This document shows positions 26,723 to 34,542 of a stretch of 64,000 bases of DNA, in pieces (within the stretch, counting starts at the first letter, position 1; the number at the start of each line of letters is the position of its first letter). Source of the stretch: M3007 sp037445225 (GTDB taxonomy: Bacteria; Bacteroidota; Bacteroidia; Chitinophagales; Saprospiraceae); the NCBI GenBank assembly GCA_037445225.1, contig JBBIKW010000003.1:274308-338307 (forward strand), written 5' to 3'. Below the pieces are notes generated by a model, which saw only the letters and a list, made by a program, of their open reading frames with translations, searched no databases and was not told where the DNA came from. Made by a program: the position numbers and the translations under genes.

Positions 26723-28351
26723 ATGAAGAAACATATTGCTCTGCTTTTCATTGCATTAACATCCTCGGCACTCCGCCTGTCCGCTCAAAAAGACTTGCCT
26801 ACGGAGCAGGTGAGCATCATAAAGGACTTCGATGCACGGTTGTTGGAGTCGAACAAAGTCAACGTGCCGCCTACCTTACCCCCCTTAGATACTGCCTCTA
26901 GGCGCTTTGACTACTTAGTTCCCAGTCGTCCTCAAGCCATCAACTATGAGGTGCCAACCCTTCGCCCCTTAAGCATGCGCATAGTAAAGCCTGCGCCTCC
27001 TTACAACGGCTTTATCAAGGTCGGTGTGGGCGCCCCCAATGCCTGGTATGGCGAGGGCGGCTATGGCCTGATGATCAAAGATAGGCTCGAAGCAAAAGCG
27101 TGGTTCCGACACCACCAGGCCAATAACAAAAAACTCGAAAACCAGCGCTTCGCCAACAACGACGCCCACGTGTCGGGCACCTATCATTTGGACAACGGAT
27201 TAGCCGTCGAAGGTAAGGTAGGCTATTCTGCCGACCGCGTCTTCTTTTATGGATACGACCACGATACCTTGCAATTTGACCCAGAACAAGTGCGCCAGGA
27301 ATTCAACCTGCTGGATATTGGCGGCCGATTCTACAACAGTGAGCGCAACGACATAGACATTAACTTCGGAATCGCTCCTCGCCTATACGTCCTAAAAGAT
27401 TATTACTCCAACAGCGAAACGGGCATCGCCGTAGATATGCATGTGACCAAGTGGTTTGCCCAAAAGCATGCCCTGCGTCTCGGTATACGCCCCGATCTGA
27501 CAACCTACAACGACACGGCCAAGCAAAGGCTGAACAACATCTATCTGCAACCCAGTTTCACCCTGCACTTCTCTGTCCTGCGCATCAAGTTGGGCGGCAT
27601 CTTTGTCAACCACCGCGATGAGTTTTCCAGTTTCCTCGATGCTGAGCTGTTGCTGCGGCTGTGGGGCGATGGCGTGCAGGTCTTTGGGGGCACCACGGGA
27701 GATCTGCGCAAGAACACCTATCGCTCCATCAGCGAATACAACCCCTTCATCCAGATGCGCGCCTCGCGTCTACGCAACACGGTGTGGCGCGAATTCTTCG
27801 GCGGTGTTAAAGGCAATATGGGTTGGCTGAGCTATGAAGGCCGAGTCTCTTACGGCAGAGCCGCCGATTTAGCGCTTTTCCAGACCGAATACGACTCCAT
27901 CGGGCGGCCTGGAATTACGCGGTTCCGCACCGTCTATGACACCGCCCAGATTTTTGGCATCTCTGGCACTTTGAACATCAACCTGACCGATGTGATCAGC
28001 ATCGGCGGGACAGCCAGCTATCGAGCTTTTGACCTCAGCAACGAAAATGAACCTTGGGGGGTGCCCAATCTGGAGATGAATGGGCGCCTCTTGTTCAAAC
28101 CCTACGACGGAAAAATTGTAGTTAAGACTGAGCTGTATTTAGCCGACGACATTCCCTTCCGGAACCAAGAAAACCAACCCAACTTTACTGATCCGCTCAT
28201 CGACCTCAATGTCGGAGCCTCTATGCAAATAACTGATAATATCGGCATTTTCCTGGACGTCAACAACGTTCTCAACAACCGCCGGCAACGCTGGTTAAAC
28301 TATCCCATGCTGGGCATCAACGTGTTGGGCGGGGTGTCTGTGCGTTTCTAA
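26723..28351 (+). CDS. Outer-membrane beta-barrel protein paired with the TPR protein
   Basis: The 542-residue protein has a signal peptide (cleavage near LRLSAQ), a proline-rich spacer (NVPPTLPPLDTASRRFDYLVP, residues about 45-65, quoted in part as PPTLPPLDTASRR), then alternating amphipathic strands rich in aromatic residues and ending in NVLGGVSVRF, with a terminal Phe as in outer-membrane barrels. It resembles the barrel half of a TonB receptor without a recognisable plug: near the C-terminus are DVNNVLNNRRQRWLNYP and a typical TonB-receptor-like final strand. With the TPR gene directly upstream it may form an outer-membrane complex. Function unknown. Confidence 0.78.
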   Translation: MKKHIALLFIALTSSALRLSAQKDLPTEQVSIIKDFDARLLESNKVNVPPTLPPLDTASRRFDYLVPSRPQAINYEVPTLRPLSMRIVKPAPPYNGFIKVGVGAPNAWYGEGGYGLMIKDRLEAKAWFRHHQANNKKLENQRFANNDAHVSGTYHLDNGLAVEGKVGYSADRVFFYGYDHDTLQFDPEQVRQEFNLLDIGGRFYNSERNDIDINFGIAPRLYVLKDYYSNSETGIAVDMHVTKWFAQKHALRLGIRPDLTTYNDTAKQRLNNIYLQPSFTLHFSVLRIKLGGIFVNHRDEFSSFLDAELLLRLWGDGVQVFGGTTGDLRKNTYRSISEYNPFIQMRASRLRNTVWREFFGGVKGNMGWLSYEGRVSYGRAADLALFQTEYDSIGRPGITRFRTVYDTAQIFGISGTLNINLTDVISIGGTASYRAFDLSNENEPWGVPNLEMNGRLLFKPYDGKIVVKTELYLADDIPFRNQENQPNFTDPLIDLNVGASMQITDNIGIFLDVNNVLNNRRQRWLNYPMLGINVLGGVSVRF

Positions 28352-28363
28352 TGGCGAGTCACA

Positions 28364-28966
28364 ATGCTAATTAACATGCCTACTGATTGGGAAATCCGTT
28401 GGCAGACTGGGCAGACAGGCTGGGACTTAGGACAGCCCTCCCCCCCACTATGCCGATATGTCGATCAAATACCACCCGAAAAACGCCACCTGCGCATCCT
28501 CATACCCGGTGGCGGAAACGCCTATGAGGCTTCCTATCTCCTCGCACAGGGTTTCACCAACATTACTGTGGTGGATATCGCTCTTACTGCGGTGCAGCGA
28601 CTACAACAACGCCTCGAAGTCGAGCACCCTTCGTGGCGGGCCTCTTTGCGCGCCCTTTGCGCCGATTTCTTTGAGGTGAACGAGACTTTCGACCTCGTCT
28701 TAGAGCAGACCTTTTTCTGTGCACTCGACCCTTCCTTACGCCCTGCATATGTACGGCATATGCACCGGCTGTTGAAATCGGGAGGTACTCTTGCTGGCGT
28801 CCTTTTCAACCGCGACTTTGAGGGCGGACCACCTTTTGGCGGAAATGCCGACGAGTACCGCGCTCTTTTTGAGCCCTTCTTTTTCGTAAAGACGCTCGAA
28901 CCTTGCTACAACTCCACTCCACCACGAGCTGGAACTGAGGTGTTTATACTGCTGAAAAAGCGCTGA
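28364..28966 (+). CDS. TPMT-family SAM-dependent methyltransferase
   Basis: This protein of about 200 residues opens with DWEIRWQTGQTGWDLGQPSPPL, the W-x-x-R-x-x-x-x-x-T-G-W-D-x-G start of thiopurine S-methyltransferase-like enzymes (quoted core: TGWDLGQPSPPL). The SAM site is ILIPGGGNAYEASYL, followed by ITVVDIA and LEQTFFCALDP. Family members methylate thiols, halides or selenium/tellurium compounds; the substrate here is not evident. A second ATG at 28376 (MPTDWE) is a possible start. It is 12 bases downstream of the barrel gene on the same strand and is followed by a terminator. Confidence 0.86.
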   Translation: MLINMPTDWEIRWQTGQTGWDLGQPSPPLCRYVDQIPPEKRHLRILIPGGGNAYEASYLLAQGFTNITVVDIALTAVQRLQQRLEVEHPSWRASLRALCADFFEVNETFDLVLEQTFFCALDPSLRPAYVRHMHRLLKSGGTLAGVLFNRDFEGGPPFGGNADEYRALFEPFFFVKTLEPCYNSTPPRAGTEVFILLKKR

Positions 28967-28983
28967 TTTTCGAGGCTACCTCA

Positions 28984-29008
28984 GGGTAGGCATCGCCCCC
29001 TCTTTTTT
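28984..29008 (+). terminator. Candidate terminator after the methyltransferase gene
   Basis: GGG-(TA)-GGC pairs with GCC-CCC around a 3-base loop (28984-29000), followed by TCTTTTTT. The stem has a 2-base bulge, so it is weaker than the others in this window, but its position 18 bases after the stop fits. Confidence 0.5.
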
Positions 29009-29104
29009 GCAAGGAAAAGTTTCTGTGTATTCGCTACGCAGAAGCAACCTCATTTTACTCTGCTTCGTTCTACTTATCGTCCCAGCAAATAAACACACTT
29101 TTTT

Positions 29105-30130
29105 ATGCGAATTCATCTACATCCCATTGTTGTAGGGTGGGTGGCTATTTTAATAGCATTTGGGTTGGGTGTAGTAGTAAGTAGGCAGCTCTTGCTCTCG
29201 GAGGAGTCCTCCTCTGGGAAGTGCAATTATCGAGTGCTGCGGGTGGGGGGGCATCAGTGGATAAGTCCGTTGCTTTCCGCAGAGGAGGAATGCGAGTCGG
29301 AGTACTTCTCTCTCTTAAAAGCCCTCCTTTCTCGCCAGATAGACAGCCTGCAGAGGGCTGGCAACCTCAAAGAGGCTTCCGTCTACTTGCGCGATTTTGA
29401 GACCGGCAGGTGGATGTCGATTAACGGCAGTGCGCGATACCATCCGGCATCCCTCATGAAAGTGGCTCTACTCATTTCGGTACTAAAAGCAGCCGAAGCG
29501 CAACCGGGACTGCTGCAGCAGAAAATTGAATATACGGCGCCTCCGCCCGGTGTCATTCAGCCGCAATATTACCTCTTTGACACTATTCAGGTGGGCCAAT
29601 CGTACACCGTGGCCGAGCTATTAGAGCGGATGATGGTATACTCCGATAACCACGCCACCTGGCTGCTCGCCAGCCGGCTAAACCCGCAGAGCACTCCTAA
29701 GCTCTTCACCGACATTGGATTAGAGGTTCCTCTTCAAGACAAGGTGCACTTCACCATGTCTGCTCCCGAAATAGCAGTGTTGTTCAAGGTCATTTTCAAC
29801 GCTTCGTACCTAAGCGCCGAGTCCTCCGAATACGCGGCACAGCTAATGGCGCGCTGTGCCTTTGCTGAAGGTTTCAAGAAAGGGATGCCCCAGAACGCTC
29901 GCATGTGGCACAAGTTTGGCGAGTGGCGCTATGCCGGTCACCTCTACGAGCTCCACGAGGCTGGCGTGTTTTATATAGACAAGCATCCCTATCTAGTTGT
30001 CATCCTTACGCGAGGTGTTAATACCGACAGACAAGCACAAAGCATCGCTACCCTGTCGCACACGCTATACGACTGGCTCTATAGGCGCGAGCGTTCTGGA
30101 AACTCCGTTTCATCATTAAGCGCTCCGTAA
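29105..30130 (+). CDS. Beta-lactamase/transpeptidase-fold serine hydrolase, membrane anchored
   Basis: This 341-residue protein has an N-terminal membrane segment (about 8-30) and a penicillin-recognising serine hydrolase domain. The nucleophile motif is SLMK (Ser116, Lys119) and the second motif SDN is at 180-182 (MVYSDNHATWL). The third KTG-type motif is replaced by HKFG (269-272). No class A E-x-x-L-N omega-loop motif is evident. It is therefore probably a periplasmic hydrolase acting on peptidoglycan or another peptide or ester substrate rather than a true beta-lactamase. The ATG at 29105 gives a short cytoplasmic head before the anchor. It stands alone, 64 bases before the UPF0158 gene. 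Confidence 0.84.
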   Translation: MRIHLHPIVVGWVAILIAFGLGVVVSRQLLLSEESSSGKCNYRVLRVGGHQWISPLLSAEEECESEYFSLLKALLSRQIDSLQRAGNLKEASVYLRDFETGRWMSINGSARYHPASLMKVALLISVLKAAEAQPGLLQQKIEYTAPPPGVIQPQYYLFDTIQVGQSYTVAELLERMMVYSDNHATWLLASRLNPQSTPKLFTDIGLEVPLQDKVHFTMSAPEIAVLFKVIFNASYLSAESSEYAAQLMARCAFAEGFKKGMPQNARMWHKFGEWRYAGHLYELHEAGVFYIDKHPYLVVILTRGVNTDRQAQSIATLSHTLYDWLYRRERSGNSVSSLSAP

Positions 30131-30194
30131 AGAGTAAAATGGCTTGAGCAAACACGCAGGGAGCTGTTTTTTTGCTCGGAAAAACAAGGGCCAT

Positions 30195-30611
30195 ATGGAA
30201 AGCGCCTTATTGGAGGAAATTGCCGACCTTTGGGAAAGGGGCTTTGTCGTGTATGTGCACCGAACCACTTTTGAGTTGCTCAGTTATCCCGACCCGGAGC
30301 GCTGGGGAGAGTGGGAAGCGCTCGACCAGTACACTGCGGTAAAGAAGCGACTCGATAAGGAAGGGGAGCAATTTATAGAGCTGGGGACATTGCCCTCAAA
30401 GGTGACTTACACCATTATGGAAGATTTTGCTCGCCAAGTAGCGGATGAACGCTTGCGCGAGCGCCTTTTGACGGCTCTGCGCAGCCGAAAGCCCTTCCGC
30501 TATTTTCGAGAAACTGTAGAGGGTTCCACACAGGCAACCTCTTGGAGTGCCTTCAAGACAGAGCGGCTCACCGCCCGTGTGCTGCAGGTGCTAGCAGAAA
30601 AATGGGAATAA
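30195..30611 (+). CDS. UPF0158 family protein
   Basis: This 138-residue soluble acidic protein is recognised as UPF0158 from the two-part layout: an N-terminal strand region (ADLWERGFVVYVHRTTFELL) and the helical DFARQVADERLRERLLTAL...KPFRYFRETV segment. The function of this family is unknown. The ATG at 30195 is chosen; an upstream in-frame TTG at 30144 would add residues not seen in the family. It converges on the RNA methyltransferase gene with 15 bases between stops. Confidence 0.82.
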   Translation: MESALLEEIADLWERGFVVYVHRTTFELLSYPDPERWGEWEALDQYTAVKKRLDKEGEQFIELGTLPSKVTYTIMEDFARQVADERLRERLLTALRSRKPFRYFRETVEGSTQATSWSAFKTERLTARVLQVLAEKWE

Positions 30612-30626
30612 AAAGCGCCGTCGACT

Positions 30627-31805
30627 TTAAAGTGCCTTGTCCTCCACTGACGGCGACGAAGGCCCAGCAGCCCGCTTAAAACCTTCTCGTAGCTCAAACT
30701 TTTGGAAGGAGCAGGCCAAGGCACCGTTGAAGACCTCTATCTTTTGAGCAGGCTGCAGCCCTAAGTGCTGAAGCGCTTCCGCATGCGCAGAGATGATCCA
30801 AGCCGTCCAACCTGCCCAACGCTTTTTGAGACAGTCGCCCAGGTTTTTGTAAAAGAGCGCGGCATCCTCGAGACGTAGGCGCTCGTCGTAGGGCGGATTG
30901 GTGATGAGTACGCCCGCCGGTTGGGGCGGCGTAATTTTCTCGAAGGGAGCTTTTTGTAAATGTACCCATTGTTCTACCCCTACCGAAAGCAGGTTGATGG
31001 CGGTGGCGTTGCGAGCACGGGCGTCCTTGTCGGAAGCGTAGATGGGGAAGAAGGGAGCATGTGTCCGAGCATCGGCCTGCGCTTTGATGCGTTCCCAAAG
31101 TTTTCGGTCGAAATTTTTCCAGCGAAAGAAGCCGAAAGAGGATCGCTTCTGCTGGGGTGGAATATTTGCTCCTATGAGCGCTGCTTCTATAGCAATGGTG
31201 CCGCTACCGCACATGGGGTCGACAAGTGGTCCGGTATCGTTCCAACTCGAAAGGCGCACCAATCCGGCAGCCAACACCTCGTTGAGCGGAGCTTCTACAG
31301 TGTCGCGCCGATAGCCGCGCTTGTGCAAGCTATCGCCACTGGAGTCGAGTAGGAGGGTGCACTTAGAACCATGGATGCGGGTATGGACGCGCAAATGAGG
31401 AGCCTCCGTGTTGACATTTGGACGGCGCGCATAGCGGTCGCGATAGTAATCTACGATGGCATCCTTTGTCAGCAAAGCCATGTACTGCGAGTGGCGAAAG
31501 ATACCTCCCGACAACACCGCATCTACGGCTAACGTACCGGAAACGTCCAAATAGCGGTCCCACTCTACCTCTCGGACAGCGCGATAGTACGCTCGCTCAT
31601 TTGACACCTCGAACGTATGTATGGGGATGAGGACACGCAGTGCCGTACGCAACTCGTAATTGGCTCGGTATATCAGTGCCCAGTCGCCCTTGCAGGCAAC
31701 GGCTCGCTTGAGTCGTCGAATATCCGCTGCCCCTAATGCCTTGAGCTCTTCCGCTAATACCCCCTCTAACCCGTGGAACGTCTTGACAATGATAGGAATG
31801 TCCAT
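30627..31805 (-). CDS. THUMP-domain RNA guanine-N2 methyltransferase (RlmL/YcbY-like)
   Basis: This 392-residue protein has an N-terminal ferredoxin-like/THUMP RNA-binding part (about 1-155) and a class I methyltransferase domain with LVDPMCGSGTIAIEAAL as SAM site and ITNPPYDERL as the catalytic NPPY motif for exocyclic-amine methylation. By homology to the N-terminal half of E. coli RlmL it makes m2G in 23S rRNA. The second (RlmK) domain is absent, as is normal outside gammaproteobacteria. An N-terminal phrase, VKTFHGLEGVLAEELKALG, is diagnostic. The upstream TPR gene ends 31 bases before its ATG on the same strand. Confidence 0.92.
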   Translation of the reverse strand: MDIPIIVKTFHGLEGVLAEELKALGAADIRRLKRAVACKGDWALIYRANYELRTALRVLIPIHTFEVSNERAYYRAVREVEWDRYLDVSGTLAVDAVLSGGIFRHSQYMALLTKDAIVDYYRDRYARRPNVNTEAPHLRVHTRIHGSKCTLLLDSSGDSLHKRGYRRDTVEAPLNEVLAAGLVRLSSWNDTGPLVDPMCGSGTIAIEAALIGANIPPQQKRSSFGFFRWKNFDRKLWERIKAQADARTHAPFFPIYASDKDARARNATAINLLSVGVEQWVHLQKAPFEKITPPQPAGVLITNPPYDERLRLEDAALFYKNLGDCLKKRWAGWTAWIISAHAEALQHLGLQPAQKIEVFNGALACSFQKFELREGFKRAAGPSSPSVEDKAL

Positions 31806-31836
31806 ATGCAGCGACCCAGCGAAAGCACTTCAGATG

Positions 31837-33348
31837 TCAGAGACGACCCGATCGTATCTTTTGTTCTAAGGAAGGGGAAGGCGCGATTTCGGCCGCCTTT
31901 CGCCAAAATTCGACAGCCTGTGGCTGACGCCCCTGCCAAAAGAGGACATCGCCGTAGTGCTCCAAAATGCCCGGGTGTTTTTGCCCGCCTTGAGACAAGA
32001 CCCGCTCGTAGTGCTGCTGCGCTGCAGCATAGTCTTTTTTGACCAAAAGCGCTCGCCCTATCTGGTCGGCAATGTCTAAGGCCAAGGATGAACTGCCCAC
32101 CGTCATCAGTTGAGCCTGCTCTAAGGGCGGTATAGCATCGTCAGGACGCCCTTTTGCAATGGCAGCCAGACCGTAGTAATAGTAGGCCAAGGGCTGGTTG
32201 GGAAAGTCGTCCATAGCGTTTTCCGACAGGCGAAGCAGCTCGTCGATGTCCCCTTGGCGATATAAGATATCCAGCGTATTGGCCCAGACAGAGAAAACGC
32301 CCGGACGCAGCTGCAGGCAGGTGCGGTAGCGGGCCAAAGCTTCCTCGTAGCGATTGGCGTGATAGTACAAGTCGCCCGAAAGGCTCCATGCCTTAGGGTC
32401 ATCGGGGTGTATCTTCTCGACAAGGTCGCCCAAATGGAGCAACTGTGCTACGACCTCGCTGGGAAAAACCCGCTCACTCATCCGCTTCAAATATGGCAAC
32501 ACCAATTTCACCTTGTTGTCGATGGAAATCTTAGGATCCTCAAAGACAATTTTCAACTGTTGCAGATCTACACCCCCGATACTCGAGGAACTGTTGTCGG
32601 TCAATAGGGCTATCTTGGCCTTTTCGTCATTTGGGTCGACTTGCAAGATTTCCTCATACACCTTGCGCGCGGCTGTCTTGTCGCCGACCGACTCGTACAC
32701 CTGCGCGATGCGATGGCGATAGACCGTGCGCTTAGGATAAGCATGGACCAATCGCTGCAGCTCTGCCACCGCCTTCTTGACGTCGCCTAAGCCCAAATAA
32801 ATGAGGTGCTTCTTGTCTGCGATCGCCTCTGTGAGGCCGATCATCTTTTCTATTTGGTCTAAGGTTTTCAGGGCCTCTCTCGGCTGGCCAGCTAAAACTT
32901 GTAGGTAAGCTAAGCGTTCCCAGAAGTCGACTTTCTCCGGAAACTGTCTGCACAGCGTCGCATACACCTTGGCGGCATCCGCAGGTTGTCCTGCTTTTTC
33001 AAAGAGGTCGGCCTGAAGAATCCTATACCAAATATTGGAGGGGTCTAAAGCTACAGCTTTAGCCACAGCCTCCGATGCCCCGCGCAGCGAGTCCATCGCT
33101 TGAAGTGACCGGGCCAGCGCGTACCATGCCGCCGACTCGCTTTCGTTTTCCTCTAAAAACTTCCTGTAACTCTGCGCCGCCTTCTCGTAATGCCCTAACA
33201 GCCGCTCGCGCTCCGCCTCAACGAAAGCACTCTGGCGATTAACCTCGCTTTCAGGGATGCGCTTTGCCTGCCCTTGAAACGTATTTTGCGCCTCACTCAA
33301 AAGCATTTTTGAAAACAAGAACAGCGAGAATAGGATATACCGATACAC
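31837..33348 (-). CDS. Exported tetratricopeptide-repeat protein
   Basis: This 503-residue protein has a signal peptide (MYRYILFSLFLFSKMLLSEAQ region, cleavage near SEAQN) and some ten TPR units such as YEKAAQSYRKFLEENESESA, ILQADLFEKAGQPADAAKVY and HYERVLSQGGQKHPGILEHY. It probably acts as an envelope scaffold or assembly factor; TPR proteins of this size in Bacteroidota often support outer-membrane assembly or gliding/secretion, but nothing here allows a choice. A perfect -7 box lies about 40 bases upstream on the minus strand. The downstream rRNA methyltransferase may be cotranscribed. Confidence 0.85.
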   Translation of the reverse strand: MYRYILFSLFLFSKMLLSEAQNTFQGQAKRIPESEVNRQSAFVEAERERLLGHYEKAAQSYRKFLEENESESAAWYALARSLQAMDSLRGASEAVAKAVALDPSNIWYRILQADLFEKAGQPADAAKVYATLCRQFPEKVDFWERLAYLQVLAGQPREALKTLDQIEKMIGLTEAIADKKHLIYLGLGDVKKAVAELQRLVHAYPKRTVYRHRIAQVYESVGDKTAARKVYEEILQVDPNDEKAKIALLTDNSSSSIGGVDLQQLKIVFEDPKISIDNKVKLVLPYLKRMSERVFPSEVVAQLLHLGDLVEKIHPDDPKAWSLSGDLYYHANRYEEALARYRTCLQLRPGVFSVWANTLDILYRQGDIDELLRLSENAMDDFPNQPLAYYYYGLAAIAKGRPDDAIPPLEQAQLMTVGSSSLALDIADQIGRALLVKKDYAAAQQHYERVLSQGGQKHPGILEHYGDVLFWQGRQPQAVEFWRKAAEIAPSPSLEQKIRSGRL

Positions 33349-33388
33349 CGCAGCGCGCTTTTTTACCCTTAAGGACTTTTATTAAGTG

Positions 33389-33396
33389 CAAAGGTA
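33389..33396 (-). promoter_or_regulatory. -7 box upstream of the 503-residue TPR gene
   Basis: The minus strand reads TACCTTTG, an exact TAnnTTTG match. Predicted transcription would start near 33382, about 33 bases before the ATG at 33348. No clear -33 TTG is present. Confidence 0.45.
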
Positions 33397-33796
33397 CGGC
33401 ACTTGTCGCGTTTTGGGCCGATCGCGCTTTGCTTCTCCAAGTTCCCGGACGCTCCGACCGACCCAAAAAGGATGAGACAGACTTTCACAAAGCAAGCAAG
33501 AGCATATCCGTCCTTCCCTTAGCACGGCTAAACGGGAAGGCACCCCTGCCAAACAAATTTGCAATAGGCATACGCAGCACTACAATCCCATCGCAGCGGG
33601 TTGCTCAAAGACACTTTGAACTTGAATTGCAGAAAAAAATCGGCATCCTAAGAAAGCTGTTGCTCAACAAATCAGGGTTTCAGACGCCATTTTTGAAAGA
33701 CCTTAGAAAGCAAATCGAGCGGATAATCTGCAAAAAAATCGCTTTTTTAAGATATCAGCGCGGCCCGAGCTACTCAACAAACTGCATTTTTTGTCC
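33397..33796. other. Non-coding interval without a recognised feature
   Basis: Four hundred bases between the TPR gene promoter and the orphan RNA promoter. The plus strand stays open here but the reading has no family-like sequence and begins antisense to the TPR gene, so I do not call a gene. Two short CTCAACAAA copies (near 33664 and 33774) are the only repeats noticed. No tRNA-like fold was seen. Confidence 0.5.
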
Positions 33797-33827
33797 TTGG
33801 CTGCATTAGAGGGTTACAGCACTTTTG
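33797..33827 (+). promoter_or_regulatory. Promoter of the orphan small transcript
   Basis: TTG (33797-33799), exactly 20 bases, then CACTTTTG (33820-33827), one or two positions from TAnnTTTG. Spacing is ideal for the Bacteroidota housekeeping sigma factor; transcription would begin at about 33831. Confidence 0.55.
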
Positions 33828-33830
33828 TAT

Positions 33831-33948
33831 CGTCAACGACAATGAGAGAGATCGCTGCTAAAGCGACCGTGTTGACCAGAGATTTGTGACTTTTCATGAG
33901 ATTATACGGGAAACCGCCGCGGTGCAAATGAGTACCGCGGTTTTTTTT
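33831..33948 (+). ncRNA. Candidate orphan small RNA
   Basis: Between a well-spaced promoter (33797-33827) and a strong terminator (33917-33948) lies a transcript of about 118 bases with no gene downstream on that strand. The predicted 5' end can fold: GTCAAC (33832-33837) pairs with GTTGAC (33871-33876), enclosing a TCGCT/AGCGA hairpin (33852-33866). A 15-codon reading frame, ATG at 33842 to TGA at 33889, also lies inside, so a tiny peptide cannot be excluded. I do not recognise a known RNA family; 6S RNA and tmRNA features were not seen. The next gene downstream is on the opposite strand, which argues against a leader or riboswitch. Confidence 0.5.
33917..33948 (+). terminator. Terminator of the orphan small transcript
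   Basis: Perfect 7-bp GC-rich stem (33917-33923 with 33934-33940), 10-base loop, immediately followed by eight T. The opposite strand lacks a T-run after the stem, so it acts on plus-strand transcription only, away from the bacilliredoxin gene. Confidence 0.85.
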
Positions 33949-34011
33949 ATGAAAAATAGGGCACGTTTCCTTCTTGGTTGAAAAGGAGGTGTTGCCAAGA
34001 AATAAAACCTA

Positions 34012-34425
34012 TCAGCAATAAGTATCGTAGGCCATCTTTAAGTTTTCTGCGATCATATAAGCCGACCGGCCCTCGATGTGGCGGCGCTCTAAGAAGTGTA
34101 CGAGGCGCCCATCTTTAAAAAGGGCAATGCTGGGCGAAGAGGGCGGATAGGGCGCTAAGTACTCGCGCGCCTTTGCCGTGGCGTCTTTGTCTACTCCTGC
34201 AAAGACGGTCACTAAGCGACTCGGACGTTTGCTGTGCTGAAGCGACATTTTCACCCCTGGACGGGCATTAGCCGCCGCACAACCGCAAACGCTATTGATT
34301 ACCAACAGCAGAGTATCTTTTTGATTTTCCAGTGCGCTCACCACTTCCTCTGGCGTAGTGAGGGCTTCAAAGCCAGCATCCGTCAAATCGCGCGCCATGG
34401 GCGCCACTAATTCAGCAGGGTACAT
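34012..34425 (-). CDS. BrxA/BrxB family bacilliredoxin (YphP/YqiW-like)
   Basis: The 137-residue thioredoxin-fold protein carries the CGC active site (Cys47-Gly-Cys49) within VINSVCGCAAANARPG, the signature of the BrxA/BrxB family, and the C-terminal ERRHIEGRSAYMIAENL. In Bacillus these proteins remove bacillithiol from protein thiols. In Bacteroidota they are widespread and act as thiol-disulfide oxidoreductases; whether this organism makes bacillithiol cannot be told here. The length is typical. It sits 117 bases downstream of accC on the same strand. Confidence 0.93.
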   Translation of the reverse strand: MYPAELVAPMARDLTDAGFEALTTPEEVVSALENQKDTLLLVINSVCGCAAANARPGVKMSLQHSKRPSRLVTVFAGVDKDATAKAREYLAPYPPSSPSIALFKDGRLVHFLERRHIEGRSAYMIAENLKMAYDTYC

Positions 34426-34542
34426 ATCGAGAATGGATTGAGGTGTTTAAAGACGAAAGGTTGAGTAAGAACACGCTGCCTTGCAGACAAGTTTAAATAC
34501 AGCAAATAAAAATACAGAAGAATACCGAGTTAGCTGTCCCGT

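Noticed and set aside
33264..33809. 181-codon plus-strand frame
   Set aside because: Begins antisense to the TPR gene and continues into non-coding AT-rich DNA; composition and residues do not look like a protein.
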